This document shows, one piece after another, positions 49,451 to 58,066 of a stretch of 64,000 nucleotides of DNA. Where the stretch lies: positions 620,001-684,000 of the forward strand of contig CBDBZX010000002.1 of NCBI GenBank assembly GCA_965213645.1, given 5' to 3'. A program made the position numbers and the translations under genes. Source of the DNA: CBDBZX01 sp965213645. GTDB taxonomy: Bacteria; Deinococcota; Deinococci; Deinococcales; Trueperaceae. The notes below the pieces were generated by a model. That model was not told where the DNA came from. It saw only the letters and a list, made by a program, of their open reading frames with translations, and ran no database searches. Within the stretch, counting starts at the first letter, position 1. Every line of letters begins with the position of its first letter.

Positions 49451-50617
49451 ATGACGACATCAGAAGCACACGCAGATACAAATCAAGAGGTCGCGTTGGC
49501 GCAAAAACTTGTTCAAGCGGCGAGTCCGTCGGGCCAAGAGTCGCCCGCCGCGCAGGTGCTTATAGGGGCGTTCGAGGCGTTAGGCTTTGACGAAGCCTAC
49601 ATCGACAACGCAGGTAACGCCGTAGGTACGTTGCAGCGTGGCGACGGCCCGACGGTGATGCTCAACGGACATATCGACACCGTACCCGTCGGCGACGAGG
49701 AGCTGTGGCCGCATCCACCCCTTTCGGGAGATATCGTAGATGGGCGCATGTGGGGGCGCGGCGCGTGCGATATGAAGTCCGCGTTGGCCTGCATGGTCTA
49801 CGCCGCTAAAGACGTCGCCGACGAGATTGGGGGTACGCTCATGGTGACGGGCGTGGTGCAAGAAGAGGTCGGCGGCTTGGGCGCACGCTTTTTAGGTGAG
49901 ACCCTTCAAGCCGATGTGGTGATTTTGGGTGAGCCGAGCAAGCTGCGGCTCATGCTCGGGCACCGAGGGCGCGTCGAGGTCGAGGTGAAGCTGCCCGGTA
50001 AGATCGCGCACGCCGCCAAGAACGAACTCGGCGATAACGCGCTCTACCGCGCCTCGCACCTCTTGGCGCAATTAGAGACGCTTTCCCTTCCTTCTGGCGG
50101 CCCGCTAGGGTCCTCCACGCTCACGCCCACGCAGCTCACCTCGTTTCCCCAAAACGGTAAAAACGTCGTCCCTGGCCGCGCCGAGCTGACCATCGACTAC
50201 CGCAACCTTCCCGACGACGAGCCCGAAGCGGTCTTAAAACGCCTGCAAGCACTAGCACCCGACGCGACCTTTCACATCCCTACCGAAAACGCCGTAAGCG
50301 AGAGCGACGAGGTGCGCTACTCATTCCCGCGTATCATCCCGCCGTACCTCGCGCCGGGCGAAAACGCGCACGTCAACACGGCGCGGCAGGTCTTGAAAGA
50401 GGTCTTAGAGAGTGAAAAGGTGGAGTACGCCGAATCAACCTGGTGGTTCGGCACAGACGCGCCGCACTTAGCTAATATGGGCGCAGTCGTGGTCGGTTTC
50501 GGCCCCGGTGAGGAAGAACTTGCGCACACGACGCAAGAGAGCGTCCCGTTGGAGCATCTGCGCGTCGCCCGCAAAGGGTACGCCGCGCTCGTGCGGGCAT
50601 ATATGGGCAAGAAGTGA
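49451..50617 (+). CDS. M20-family metallopeptidase
   Basis: 388 residues. Metal-binding segments are MLNGHIDTVPVGDEELW, MWGRGACDMKSALACMVYA and GVVQEEVGGLGARFLGE; the C-terminal ligand lies in EELAHTTQESVPLEHL. The family removes acyl or peptide caps from amino acids (ArgE/DapE/CPG2 group); this one may be a YgeY-like hydrolase, but the substrate is unclear. TATGAT ends 6 nt before the ATG. The next gene overlaps its stop by 4 bases. Confidence 0.88.
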   Translation: MTTSEAHADTNQEVALAQKLVQAASPSGQESPAAQVLIGAFEALGFDEAYIDNAGNAVGTLQRGDGPTVMLNGHIDTVPVGDEELWPHPPLSGDIVDGRMWGRGACDMKSALACMVYAAKDVADEIGGTLMVTGVVQEEVGGLGARFLGETLQADVVILGEPSKLRLMLGHRGRVEVEVKLPGKIAHAAKNELGDNALYRASHLLAQLETLSLPSGGPLGSSTLTPTQLTSFPQNGKNVVPGRAELTIDYRNLPDDEPEAVLKRLQALAPDATFHIPTENAVSESDEVRYSFPRIIPPYLAPGENAHVNTARQVLKEVLESEKVEYAESTWWFGTDAPHLANMGAVVVGFGPGEEELAHTTQESVPLEHLRVARKGYAALVRAYMGKK

Positions 50618-50880
50618 AAGGGGAAAGCGCCCTCATCAACGGCGATACCTGGACCGTCGTGGACGTCGCCCCCGCTGAACCTCTCGCGGAGATGGTTGCA
50701 GCCATCTTGGAGGAGGAAGGCTTCGTCGCGATGGTGCGCGGCGCGGGCGGGATGGCGGTGGATATGCTGTCGTCCTTAGGTGCGTACACAACGGAAACAA
50801 CACTCGTGCTCGTGCCCGAAGCGCAGGCGCAAGCCGCGTTAGACCTCATTGCGGAGACCGTCACCGACTATGAAGGGTGA
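50614..50880 (+). CDS. Small protein, possibly DUF2007-like
   Basis: 88 residues from a GTG overlapping the M20 gene stop (GTGA). The order strand-helix-strand (WTVVDVAPAEPLAEMVAAIL, EEEGFVAMVRGAG, TTLVLVPEAQAQAALDLIAE) resembles the DUF2007 putative signal-transducing fold, where a helix after a first strand is followed by a substituted residue stretch. This is a tentative match. It is surely cotranscribed with the peptidase gene. Confidence 0.6.
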   Translation: MKGESALINGDTWTVVDVAPAEPLAEMVAAILEEEGFVAMVRGAGGMAVDMLSSLGAYTTETTLVLVPEAQAQAALDLIAETVTDYEG

Positions 50881-50981
50881 AGAATTAGACGTGCTTATTA
50901 GAAGAGATGGCGAGTTTGGAGGGGGGCACAGAGGGTCTCGAAGAGATTGAGGAGGGCTCGAGCGAGCGTTGATTAAAACAT

Positions 50982-51845
50982 ATGGCTAAATTTTCAATAA
51001 AAGAGTCCGAAGTCACTCCCACTGAGCGATTTGAGAAAGTCTCGGGTCGTTCCATATTTGTACTCGAGGCTGGTGTGGGAAATCCAGTCGTGTTTTTTGA
51101 GGCTGGTTTAGGCGATTTTTCGAGAGCGTGGCACCTCGTTCAACCGGAAATTGCCAAACGTGTCAAAACATTTAGCTATGACCGTGCAGGCAGAGGACAG
51201 AGTGAATGGGCAGGAAATAACAGAACATGTGACGCCATCGTGAACGACTTAGTGCAGCTTATTGAAAAACTAGCGATTAAGTCCCCTCTGATATTTGTGG
51301 CTCACTCTTTCGGCGGTTTCGTTGCTCGCACTCTCGCTGAGAGGTTTTCTGGACTGATAGCTGGAATCGTGTTGGTTGATTCTGCTCAAGAAGATACAAT
51401 ATTGCTCGCCCCAAATATCTACAGGGACATGAACCTGCCCCCTCGTCGCTTTGATGAACCGATTTGGCTCACCTTGAGCCGCCATGATAGAGCTATGCAT
51501 CTTGACCCCGCCTTTCCAAATAACTTAGCTGATACCTTTGCAGAGGGAGTTAGTCTTACTGACTGCTATGAGCAAGTGAGAGCGTCTTCTTCCCTCAATG
51601 ACACTCCTTTAACAGTTATCTCTGCTGGTATGGCGAACTTGCACCGCTCACATGGCGCGACAGGTGCGGTAGCCGAGGCTGAAGTTAAATGGGAAAAAAT
51701 GTGGGCAACTTGCCAAACGAAACTACTCGAGTTATCCGCCCGCTCGAGACATCTTATCGCCACTAAAAGCTCGCATTACATCCAGCGAGATCAACCGGAG
51801 CTTGTAATCCAAGCGATTTTGGACATGATTGAGCAAATCGAATAG
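50982..51845 (+). CDS. Alpha/beta hydrolase
   Basis: 287 residues. VVFFEAGLGDFSRAWHLVQP, the oxyanion region, FSYDRAGRGQSEW, the nucleophile elbow VAHSFGGFVARTLA with Ser, and KSSHYIQRDQPELV with His. The acid is probably the Asp in VLVDSAQED or later. Family members hydrolyse esters or similar bonds. Codon use is noticeably less GC-rich than in its neighbours, which fits recent transfer. The start at 50982 has no clear ribosome-binding site. Confidence 0.85.
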   Translation: MAKFSIKESEVTPTERFEKVSGRSIFVLEAGVGNPVVFFEAGLGDFSRAWHLVQPEIAKRVKTFSYDRAGRGQSEWAGNNRTCDAIVNDLVQLIEKLAIKSPLIFVAHSFGGFVARTLAERFSGLIAGIVLVDSAQEDTILLAPNIYRDMNLPPRRFDEPIWLTLSRHDRAMHLDPAFPNNLADTFAEGVSLTDCYEQVRASSSLNDTPLTVISAGMANLHRSHGATGAVAEAEVKWEKMWATCQTKLLELSARSRHLIATKSSHYIQRDQPELVIQAILDMIEQIE

Positions 51846-51869
51846 TAAATAGTTCACCGAGCCTCAACT

Positions 51870-52079
51870 ATGATACTCGGTGCCGCAACGACTCAGTTCG
51901 ATACCAGGCCAGCCCTCGAGACCGATTGGCGACAGTTCCGCACTTTTTTGACGAATGACCAACCGCTTAATATGGATGAAGCTGCCTTTGAAAGATTCCG
52001 CCGTAAAATCAATTCATCCTTGCACTGGGTCCTAGTCGTGGCTATAGGAGAAGAGGTTGTATATAGGATTAAGGAATAG
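51870..52079 (+). pseudogene. GNAT acetyltransferase fragment
   Basis: 69 residues. DTRPALETDWRQFRTFLTND matches the first strand and helix of GNAT acetyltransferases (xIRPAxxxDW), and SLHWVLVVAIGEEVVYRIKE ends abruptly after the second strand. The acetyl-CoA-binding part is missing and a toxin fragment follows in another frame, so a deletion probably joined the two. The closing VVYRI matches the end of the GNAT gene at 52556. Confidence 0.5.
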
Positions 52080-52219
52080 CGCGTGTTTTCTACTGCGCCG
52101 TTGTCGAAGAGCAGATCATCATGCTGCACGCCTTCACTAAGAAGTCACAGAAGACGCCAAAAAAAGAACTTGACACAGCTAAGCGAAGACTCAAGGAGGT
52201 CAAAAATGACGCACGCTGA
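52073..52219 (+). pseudogene. Gp49/HigB-like toxin, 3' remnant
   Basis: In the frame overlapping the antitoxin start the DNA reads GIARVFYCAVVEEQIIML, then HAFTKKSQKTPKKELDTAKR and RLKEVKNDAR before a stop at 52217-52219. This is the C-terminal half of the phage Gp49-like/RelE toxin family (VLLHAFxKKxxKTPxxEIxxA). Stops close the frame just upstream, so the catalytic N-terminal half is lost. It overlaps the antitoxin start by 14 bases, as is usual for these pairs. Confidence 0.72.
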
Positions 52220-52502
52220 ACTTAAACGCGCCGCGCTGCAAAATGAGGCGGTTCGCCAAGAATATAGCGCCCTTGCGCCTGAGTTCTCTCTGCTACGCGA
52301 AATGCTCAAGGCGCGTAAGGAGGCAGGTTTAAGCCAAGCCGATGTCGCCGAGCGCATGGGCACAAAGGCTCCCGCTGTCACGCGCCTCGAGGCTTCATTG
52401 ACGAGCGGCAAGCATTCTCCTTCGGTGGAAACTTTGCGTAAATACGCTGAGGCGGTTGGATGTCGTCTTGAAATCCATCTTGTAGCGGAGGAGCGCGGCT
52501 AG
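52206..52502 (+). CDS. XRE-family antitoxin
   Basis: 98 residues from the ATG at 52206 with AAGGAGG upstream. EFSLLREMLKARKEAGLSQA, DVAERMGTKAPAVTRLEASL is a Cro/C1-type helix-turn-helix, and SPSVETLRKYAEAVGCRLEI is the usual end of the antitoxins paired with Gp49-like toxins. The partner toxin upstream is truncated. Confidence 0.88.
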   Translation: MTHAELKRAALQNEAVRQEYSALAPEFSLLREMLKARKEAGLSQADVAERMGTKAPAVTRLEASLTSGKHSPSVETLRKYAEAVGCRLEIHLVAEERG

Positions 52503-52555
52503 GCGTTGCGAGAGGTGCGAATACTCGAGCCTATCCCCGCTGCTAAACTACCTCA

Positions 52556-53131
52556 ATGACTCACTTTGACTTTATCGGCGCTCAACCGGACTTAGCTGAC
52601 CTCTCCATTGACGGTGAACGCATCCGCTTAGTCAGCATCTCGAGAGCCTATGAACAAAACATCTTCGAGGAGTTTACGAGCGACATCACGACGTACATGA
52701 TTCCTAAAGCTGCCGAAACCATCGAAGAAACGCGGGCGTTTATCGACTCGAGCCTCCAATCCTTCAGCGACGCAAACAACCTCGTCTTCGTCATCTTGGA
52801 CAAACAGACGGATGAGTTCTTAGGCTGCTGCGGCCTGCATGGACGCGGCGATGTGAGAAACCCCGAGTTCGGTATCTGGCTCAAGAGGTCGGCGCATGGT
52901 CAAGGGTTAGGGCGAGAGGCGATTCGGACGCTGGCGGAGTGGGCGGAGCAAAATATTAGGCTCGAGTCCTTCATCTACCCCGTGGACAAGCGCAACGCGC
53001 CGAGCCGCAAGATTCCCGAGTCTTTGGGTGGTGTGGTGGTTGAGGAGCGCACAGAAGAAGGGATGACGGGGAATGTTCTGGATGAGGTTGTGTATAGGAT
53101 TGGGGTGCCGGTGGACTTGAGCACCAACTAA
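52556..53131 (+). CDS. GNAT-family N-acetyltransferase (RimJ/RimL-like)
   Basis: 191 residues. RIRLVSISRAYEQNIFEEFT opens the fold, LVFVILDKQTDEFLGCCGLH, then EFGIWLKRSAHGQGLGREAI contains the acetyl-CoA loop (Q-x-x-G-x-G/A form: HGQGLGREA), and AEQNIRLESFIYPVDKRNAP, SRKIPESLGG complete the RimL-type pattern. Target unknown. TAAACT ends 6 nt before the ATG (leaderless). Confidence 0.87.
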   Translation: MTHFDFIGAQPDLADLSIDGERIRLVSISRAYEQNIFEEFTSDITTYMIPKAAETIEETRAFIDSSLQSFSDANNLVFVILDKQTDEFLGCCGLHGRGDVRNPEFGIWLKRSAHGQGLGREAIRTLAEWAEQNIRLESFIYPVDKRNAPSRKIPESLGGVVVEERTEEGMTGNVLDEVVYRIGVPVDLSTN

Positions 53132-53182
53132 AAACTAGAAGTACAACTCTAACTCGTTATAGCTCGAGGAAAGGAATTTTCT

Positions 53183-53857
53183 ATGCTCTACTCCCTTGAA
53201 GGAAAGCGCGTGCTCATCGTCGGCGGCACTGGACAGATGGGACTCGCAACAGCGAGAGCAGCGTCCGAAGTTGGCGCTGAGGTCTCTGTTGCCTCCCGCT
53301 CTGGAACTGACCCTAGTCTACCTAATGTTTTACCCCTAGCGCTAGACGCCTCAGACGTAGCATCACTCACGGAAGCTTTGAATGAGGGCGCACCGTTTGA
53401 TCACATTGCGGTTACGGTGTCGGCTAACGCACGCGCTAGTGGAATTAACTCAACGAGCCTAGAAGATGCTCAACGTGCCTTTCAACGTTATTGGTCATGC
53501 TACAATGTCCTGCATACGGGCAGCAACTTTCTAACCAACAATGGCTCAATCACTTTGGTCTCAGGTAGTAGCGGGCGTCGCCCCGTCAAAGGTTACGGCA
53601 TCTGGACTGCACTACACGGCGCGATTGAAGTGCTCGCTAAAGCGGCAGCGATTGACTTAGCGCCGCTACGTATCAACGTCGTTTCCCCTGGAGGTATTGA
53701 GATGCAGCCTGACCGACAACTCGTTGAACATCCTGGAAAAGCCGAAGATGTTGGCTCAATGATTGTTGCGTTGATGGCGAACCCAGCTATAACGAATACT
53801 ACCGTAGACGTAGATGGTGGGGAGCGCCTGGGTACTTGGCCTACGGAGGGAGTGTAA
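53183..53857 (+). CDS. SDR-family protein with altered active site
   Basis: 224 residues. VLIVGGTGQMGLATARAASE is a Rossmann motif, VASRSG, ITLVSGSSGRRPVKGYGIWT and INVVSPGGIEMQPDRQLVEH follow SDR order. Where the catalytic Tyr-x-x-x-Lys should be, the sequence reads Trp-Thr-Ala-Leu-His, though a Tyr occurs three residues earlier. Activity is therefore uncertain. Shorter than most SDRs. AAAGGAATTT precedes the ATG. Lower GC than neighbours. Confidence 0.75.
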   Translation: MLYSLEGKRVLIVGGTGQMGLATARAASEVGAEVSVASRSGTDPSLPNVLPLALDASDVASLTEALNEGAPFDHIAVTVSANARASGINSTSLEDAQRAFQRYWSCYNVLHTGSNFLTNNGSITLVSGSSGRRPVKGYGIWTALHGAIEVLAKAAAIDLAPLRINVVSPGGIEMQPDRQLVEHPGKAEDVGSMIVALMANPAITNTTVDVDGGERLGTWPTEGV

Positions 53858-53901
53858 TTTTTGCTTAGATATTGCCTGTAGGGAGACTAAACTGTTTTAC
53901 C

Positions 53902-54963
53902 TCAATTATCCTCTTGCATCCGCGCAAAAATCATCCGCCCCATGTTGGTCTGCAAGTTGCTCGTGACGACGGTCTGCACCGTATTTCCAACCAGATGCGC
54001 CGAATCTTCCACCACCACCATCGTGCCGTCTTCCAGGTACGCGAGCCCTTGCCCCGGCTCACGTCCTGCGCGAACGATGTGCAAAGCGAGCAGTTCACCC
54101 GGCAGATAACTCGCTTTGACGGCGTTGGCGAGCTGGTTGACGTTTAAGACCTTGACGCCTTGCAGCGCGGCGACGCGGTTGAGGTTGAAGTCCGTGGTGA
54201 TGAGGTCGGCACCTCTCGCCAAACAGAGCTTGACCAGCTTGGCGTCCACTTCGGATATGTCTGTAAAGTCGTCATTCACCACCTCAGCGCTGACGCTGCG
54301 CCCCTGCACGAGCCTATCGAGCATGTCCAGACCTCTCCTTCCGCGCTTGCGGCGCAAGGGGTCGTCCGAGTCGGCGATGTGTTGCAGTTCGCCCAAGACG
54401 AAGTGGGGGATGAGCAGGCGGCTGTCGATGAAGTTGGCCTCGGCCACGTCCACGATGCGCCCGTCGATGATGGCGGAGGTGTCCACGACTTTGGCGAGGG
54501 GGGAGCATTGTAAGCGGGTTGTGTGGGTACGGAAGAGGTGGATGGGGGCGGGGGTAACCGCTGCCCTGCAAAGAGCTGACGGTTCACCACGAAAAACCAC
54601 GAGGACGCGCTGACGAGCACGAGTGCGATAAGGAGCGAGAAATACCAGGTAAAGCCAGGGATGGACTCCAGCACGCTGTTGAGCAACACGGTGATGAGCA
54701 GCGCCACCGTCGCGCCGATGCCCGCCGCTAGGATGGCGTCGGGCGGAATGCGTTTGACGCGCCCCGACACGCTTTGCCAGAGCCATCACCCAGCGCCGCG
54801 CGATAGGTGGGCTGACAAGGTAGCCGATGAGAAAGCCCACGAGCGTGAGGTAGACGAGGTTGATGGGGCCGCTCAGCACGTCCCGGTTGGCGAGCCACTG
54901 CGCGAGCGCGAGCCCCGCACCTGCCCCTAAGAGACTGAGGAAACCTCTAGCTAAAAGGTACAT
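53902..54963 (-). pseudogene. PIN/TRAM-domain membrane protein (YacL-like), two compensating frameshifts
   Basis: The first 60 residues (LGAGAGLALAQWLANR ... ALAKRV) and the last 190 are in one frame; the latter has the PIN domain (VVDTSAIIDGRIVDVAEANF, FVLGELQHIADSDDPLRRKR, ADLITTDFNLNRVAAL) and a TRAM domain. Between about 54770 and 54500 the sensible protein (PPDAILAAGIGATVALLITV, FTWYFSLLIALVLVSASSWF, two more TM helices) is in the next frame. The return shift coincides with a run of six G (54500s), where one extra base would restore the frame. The uninterrupted frame exists only by chance. In a correct form it would be a membrane-tethered PIN nuclease-like protein of about 350 residues. 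Confidence 0.75.
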
Positions 54964-55045
54964 CGCCTAACAGCGTACATGAGGGGATAGGGAAGCGTAT
55001 AGGGAGGGCTTAACACCCGCGTGAAGAAGAGGTCGAGGGCGCAGT

Positions 55046-56413
55046 TCAAGCCTCCCAAGCTGCTTTGAGCGCGGCTGCGAGCGAATCCACCCCGACGCCG
55101 CCCCTACCGTAGGCCTCGTGGTCGTAAGAGGGTGGTCCGATGAAGCGCGAAAAGTTCGCCTTCGACGCCTCGGCGACGCGCCGCGTGAGTTGCGAAACAC
55201 TCCGCAGTTCGCCCGCTAAGCCAACCTCTCCGACGACAGCCGTGCCTTCAGGTACGGTGCGGTTCGTGACCGCTGAGTAAACGGCGAGAGCCACTGCTAA
55301 GTCTGTGCCGGGGTCGGTGAGGCGCAAGCCGCCTGCGACGTTGACGTAGATGTCTAGGCCCGCTAGGGGAAGTTCCAATCTCCTCTCCAACACCGCTAAA
55401 ACGACGTCCACCCGCCGCTGGTCGAGCCCTTGCACAATACGCCGGGGCGAAGCGTAGGGCGACTTGGCGGCGAGCGCTTGTACCTCCAAAAGAAGCGGCC
55501 GCTGTCCCTCCAACGCCGCTACGACTGCTGAACCCGGCACACCGAGCGGCCTTTCTGCCAAAAACGCCTCGGAAGGGTTCGCCACAGGCGTCATCCCGTC
55601 ATGCGTCATCTCGAAGACGCCCATCTCACCCGCCGGGCCGAAGCGGTTTTTAAGCGCTCGCAACACGCGGAAGCCAGAGGCGCTCTCTAAAGCCAGCGTC
55701 GCGTCCACCATGTGCTCAATCGTTTTTGGCCCCGCGATGCTGCCCTGTTTCGTTACGTGACCGATCAAGACGAGCGTAGCATCTGCCTCTTTCGCCGCTT
55801 GGGTCAAGAGAGCAGTGGCGTCGCGCACTTGGCTCAGACTGCCAGGCGTGCCGCTGTCGTCGGCTAAGAGAGTCTGAATGGAGTCTACAATGACGAGCTT
55901 AGGTCTCTCGGTGCGCAGGTGCTCAGCGAGCACGCGGGCGTCCGTTTCTCTGGTAAGTTGCAGGGTTGGGTCAACCCCTAAGCGCTCGGCTCGCAGTTTG
56001 ACCTGCGCCAACGACTCCTCGCCCGCGACGTAGAGGGTGTCTCTGGCTTGCAGCGCGGAAGCGTGCGAGAGTTGTAGCAGCAACGTGGACTTACCGATGC
56101 CCGGTTCGCCTGCGATGAGGAGCACCGCGCCCGCGACCCAGCCGCCGCCCAGCACGCGGTCCACTTCATCCAAACCAGAGGGAAAGCGTAGCGTGTCGGT
56201 GCTCTCGACTTCGGCGAGGCGCTGAACGTTCGCGCTGTAGGGGGCACTGTAAGAGGGGCGTGCCCCCCCTCTTGAACCTGCTGACGCTGAGGTAGGCCGC
56301 TCGAGCCGCGCCTCCATGCTCCCCCACGCCCCGCAACGCGGACACTTGCCCATCTGCACGGGCGACTGCGTGCCGCACTCGCTACAGACGTAAGTGGTGG
56401 TGACTTTAGCCAT
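55046..56413 (-). CDS. radA: DNA repair protein RadA
   Basis: 455 residues. N-terminal zinc finger YVCSECGTQSPVQMGKCPRC with four Cys, Walker A in LLIAGEPGIGKSTLLLQLSH, LVIVDSIQTL as Walker B, the RadA KNRFG motif in RALKNRFGPAGEMGVFEM, and a C-terminal Lon-like domain (AGGLRLTDPGTDLAVALAVY). RadA (Sms) is a RecA-like helicase that drives branch migration in homologous recombination. Normal length. It lies directly upstream of the PIN/TRAM gene on the same strand. Confidence 0.95.
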   Translation of the reverse strand: MAKVTTTYVCSECGTQSPVQMGKCPRCGAWGSMEARLERPTSASAGSRGGARPSYSAPYSANVQRLAEVESTDTLRFPSGLDEVDRVLGGGWVAGAVLLIAGEPGIGKSTLLLQLSHASALQARDTLYVAGEESLAQVKLRAERLGVDPTLQLTRETDARVLAEHLRTERPKLVIVDSIQTLLADDSGTPGSLSQVRDATALLTQAAKEADATLVLIGHVTKQGSIAGPKTIEHMVDATLALESASGFRVLRALKNRFGPAGEMGVFEMTHDGMTPVANPSEAFLAERPLGVPGSAVVAALEGQRPLLLEVQALAAKSPYASPRRIVQGLDQRRVDVVLAVLERRLELPLAGLDIYVNVAGGLRLTDPGTDLAVALAVYSAVTNRTVPEGTAVVGEVGLAGELRSVSQLTRRVAEASKANFSRFIGPPSYDHEAYGRGGVGVDSLAAALKAAWEA

Positions 56414-57212
56414 GCGCCTTAGCCCTATACGTTTGTCCGGTTGCTTTTGCTGCGCGTATCATCAGCGTCCATCATACCTCTGCTGTGAGGTGCGCATCGC
56501 AGCTTCGGAGCATAAGGTCACGACTTTACGTTTGACAGCGCGGAGTGATAGCGCCTGGCCTCGACCCTATTGACCACTGCTGTTTGCAGTACGAAAACAC
56601 TCCTTATTTGTGTCACAGACTTCTTTTGCTCTATATCTTCCAACCTCTTGAACGCCTCGAGCCTAGTACACATGTACCACTCTGTTTTTACCCTAAACTA
56701 AGCATGAAAGTTGTGAGTATGCCCGAAGTAACAGACTAACGTCTACAAACTCAGGTATTGAAATGTGAAGTCATTAGAGTCAAATGTACCTATACAAGCT
56801 GTGAAATACTTCGTATACTCCAGGTCACGCTTGCACGGGAGGTCGTTGACGTACTTGGAAGTTAGTTGAGTAAGCGCACGAGAGCCATAGTGAACACTCT
56901 GAGGTGTTCCGCTTACCGAAGCTAGTTCAGGCGCGTCGCATCACCGGACGGGTGACCTAGGGGGGAGGATGAATTGTGCAGCATTTATGTAGAGGGTTAG
57001 AAGACGGGGTAAACGTTGCGGCTTGCTCACAGGTCGGTTCGCTTTTCAGAACCAGCAGCCGTGACTAGCGCTCGAGCCTTAGACGCAACCGGGGCCAACC
57101 GTAGCGGACAGGCTCCACATTTCGAATACCTCGCGGCGCACTGCTATAGCGGCGTTGCGCGTGTAGATACGGTTAAGTTCAACCTAAGCCACGTTCAAAA
57201 GGAGATACACGC
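56414..57212 (+). other. About 800-base gap; long, possibly structured leader of the FNR/CRP gene
   Basis: No convincing gene. Less GC-rich on the left (56560-56850). From about 56870 to the regulator gene several small hairpins follow one another: GAACAC/GTGTTC (about 56893-56912), TCACC/GGTGA (56940s), GGTTC/GAACC (57040-57060). A 66-codon frame (57016-57216, TTG start) ends across the ATG of the regulator but reads as composition-driven. I see no known riboswitch, tmRNA or RNase P signature. Confidence 0.45.
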
Positions 57213-57851
57213 ATGAATCAGATTCTGAACGAAGTGGGCGCAGCCAACGTAAATTTAGAGGCTCCCAGCCAAACCTTGAAGTTTCAGCGTAAACAGACGC
57301 TCTACCATAACGGCGACCCCGCGCAGTCTGTTTTCCGCGTTAAAGACGGCCTCATCCGCATCACCCGCATGACGCCCGAAGGCCGCATCCTCACCGTGCG
57401 CCACGTCATGCCCGGTGACTTTTTTGGCGAGGAAGCGTTTATGGACTCCAAGCGTGAAGAGATAGCCGAAGCCTTGACGAACGCTCAGATTGAAGCGATC
57501 GACCCACAGATGATCAACCACAGCGACCTCATGACCATCACCCAGTCCTTGTCGCGTCAGATGCAGCGCCTGATGGACTACGAGTACCACTTACAAACGG
57601 GAGACTTGCGTCAGCGCGTGGCCCGCTACCTCATCAAGCTCTCCGAGACCCCGTTAGCCTCTAAAAATGATGAGATGCGCATCGTCGTCTCCGCGACGCA
57701 CGAACTTATCGCGGAGGGCACAGCGAGCACTCGTGAGAGCGTCTCGAAGATCATCACTGAGCTGAGAAGTGAAGGGCTCATCGAGTCAGGCTACCGCTCG
57801 ATCGTGCTCTTAGTGCCCGACGAGCTTGACGAGATTGCCCAGGGGTTCTAA
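57213..57851 (+). CDS. CRP/FNR-family transcriptional regulator
   Basis: 212 residues. The cyclic-nucleotide-like beta barrel reads TLKFQRKQTLYHNGDPAQSV and PGDFFGEEAFMDSKREEIAE; the cAMP-contact residues of Crp are not kept. A long dimerisation helix (MQRLMDYEYHLQTGDLRQRV) leads to the winged helix-turn-helix ATHELIAEGTASTRESVSKI. This pattern is like SdrP of Thermus and DdrI/CRP of Deinococcus, which control oxidative or radiation stress genes; that link is inference. AAAAGGAGA precedes the ATG and a strong terminator follows. Confidence 0.88.
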   Translation: MNQILNEVGAANVNLEAPSQTLKFQRKQTLYHNGDPAQSVFRVKDGLIRITRMTPEGRILTVRHVMPGDFFGEEAFMDSKREEIAEALTNAQIEAIDPQMINHSDLMTITQSLSRQMQRLMDYEYHLQTGDLRQRVARYLIKLSETPLASKNDEMRIVVSATHELIAEGTASTRESVSKIITELRSEGLIESGYRSIVLLVPDELDEIAQGF

Positions 57852-57875
57852 AGACCTCTTTCATTCCAATGATGA

Positions 57876-57904
57876 AAGTGCCTCGAGTTCAACTCGAGGC
57901 ACTT
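57876..57904 (+). terminator. Intrinsic terminator after FNR/CRP gene
   Basis: AAGTGCCTCGAGTT and AACTCGAGGCACTT are perfect arms around a single base, followed by CTCTTT. It contains two CTCGAG words. Confidence 0.8.
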
Positions 57905-57926
57905 CTCTTTGATTTGACATTGAAAC

Positions 57927-58058
57927 TATAATACCAAAGTGATTTGAAGATGGCACAATGTGCCATCTTCAAATCACTTTATGAGCGTAACTTCTAACGC
58001 CCTCACTTCGTGGAGCTTCGCGATCACATTGTGCCATCCCTTTTTCAATCTGGTATAA
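57927..58058. repeat. MITE-like element with 22-bp perfect hairpin
   Basis: Left end TATAATACCA (57927-57936), right end TGGTATAA (58051-58058). Within it 57936-57957 and 57959-57980 are perfect 22-bp inverted repeats around one base, with GGCACA/TGTGCC at the centre; further right CACATTGTGCCATC repeats part of that centre next to the right end. It looks like a folded-back insertion element remnant between two genes. Confidence 0.65.
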
Positions 58059-58066
58059 GAGGTCGT

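Noticed and set aside
56870..57180. Known structured RNA (tmRNA, RNase P, 6S, riboswitch)
   Set aside because: I looked for the conserved cores and found none; left as an unassigned leader.
57016..57216. 66-codon frame overlapping the FNR/CRP start
   Set aside because: TTG start without a ribosome-binding site, composition-driven sequence; the hairpins of the leader lie inside it.
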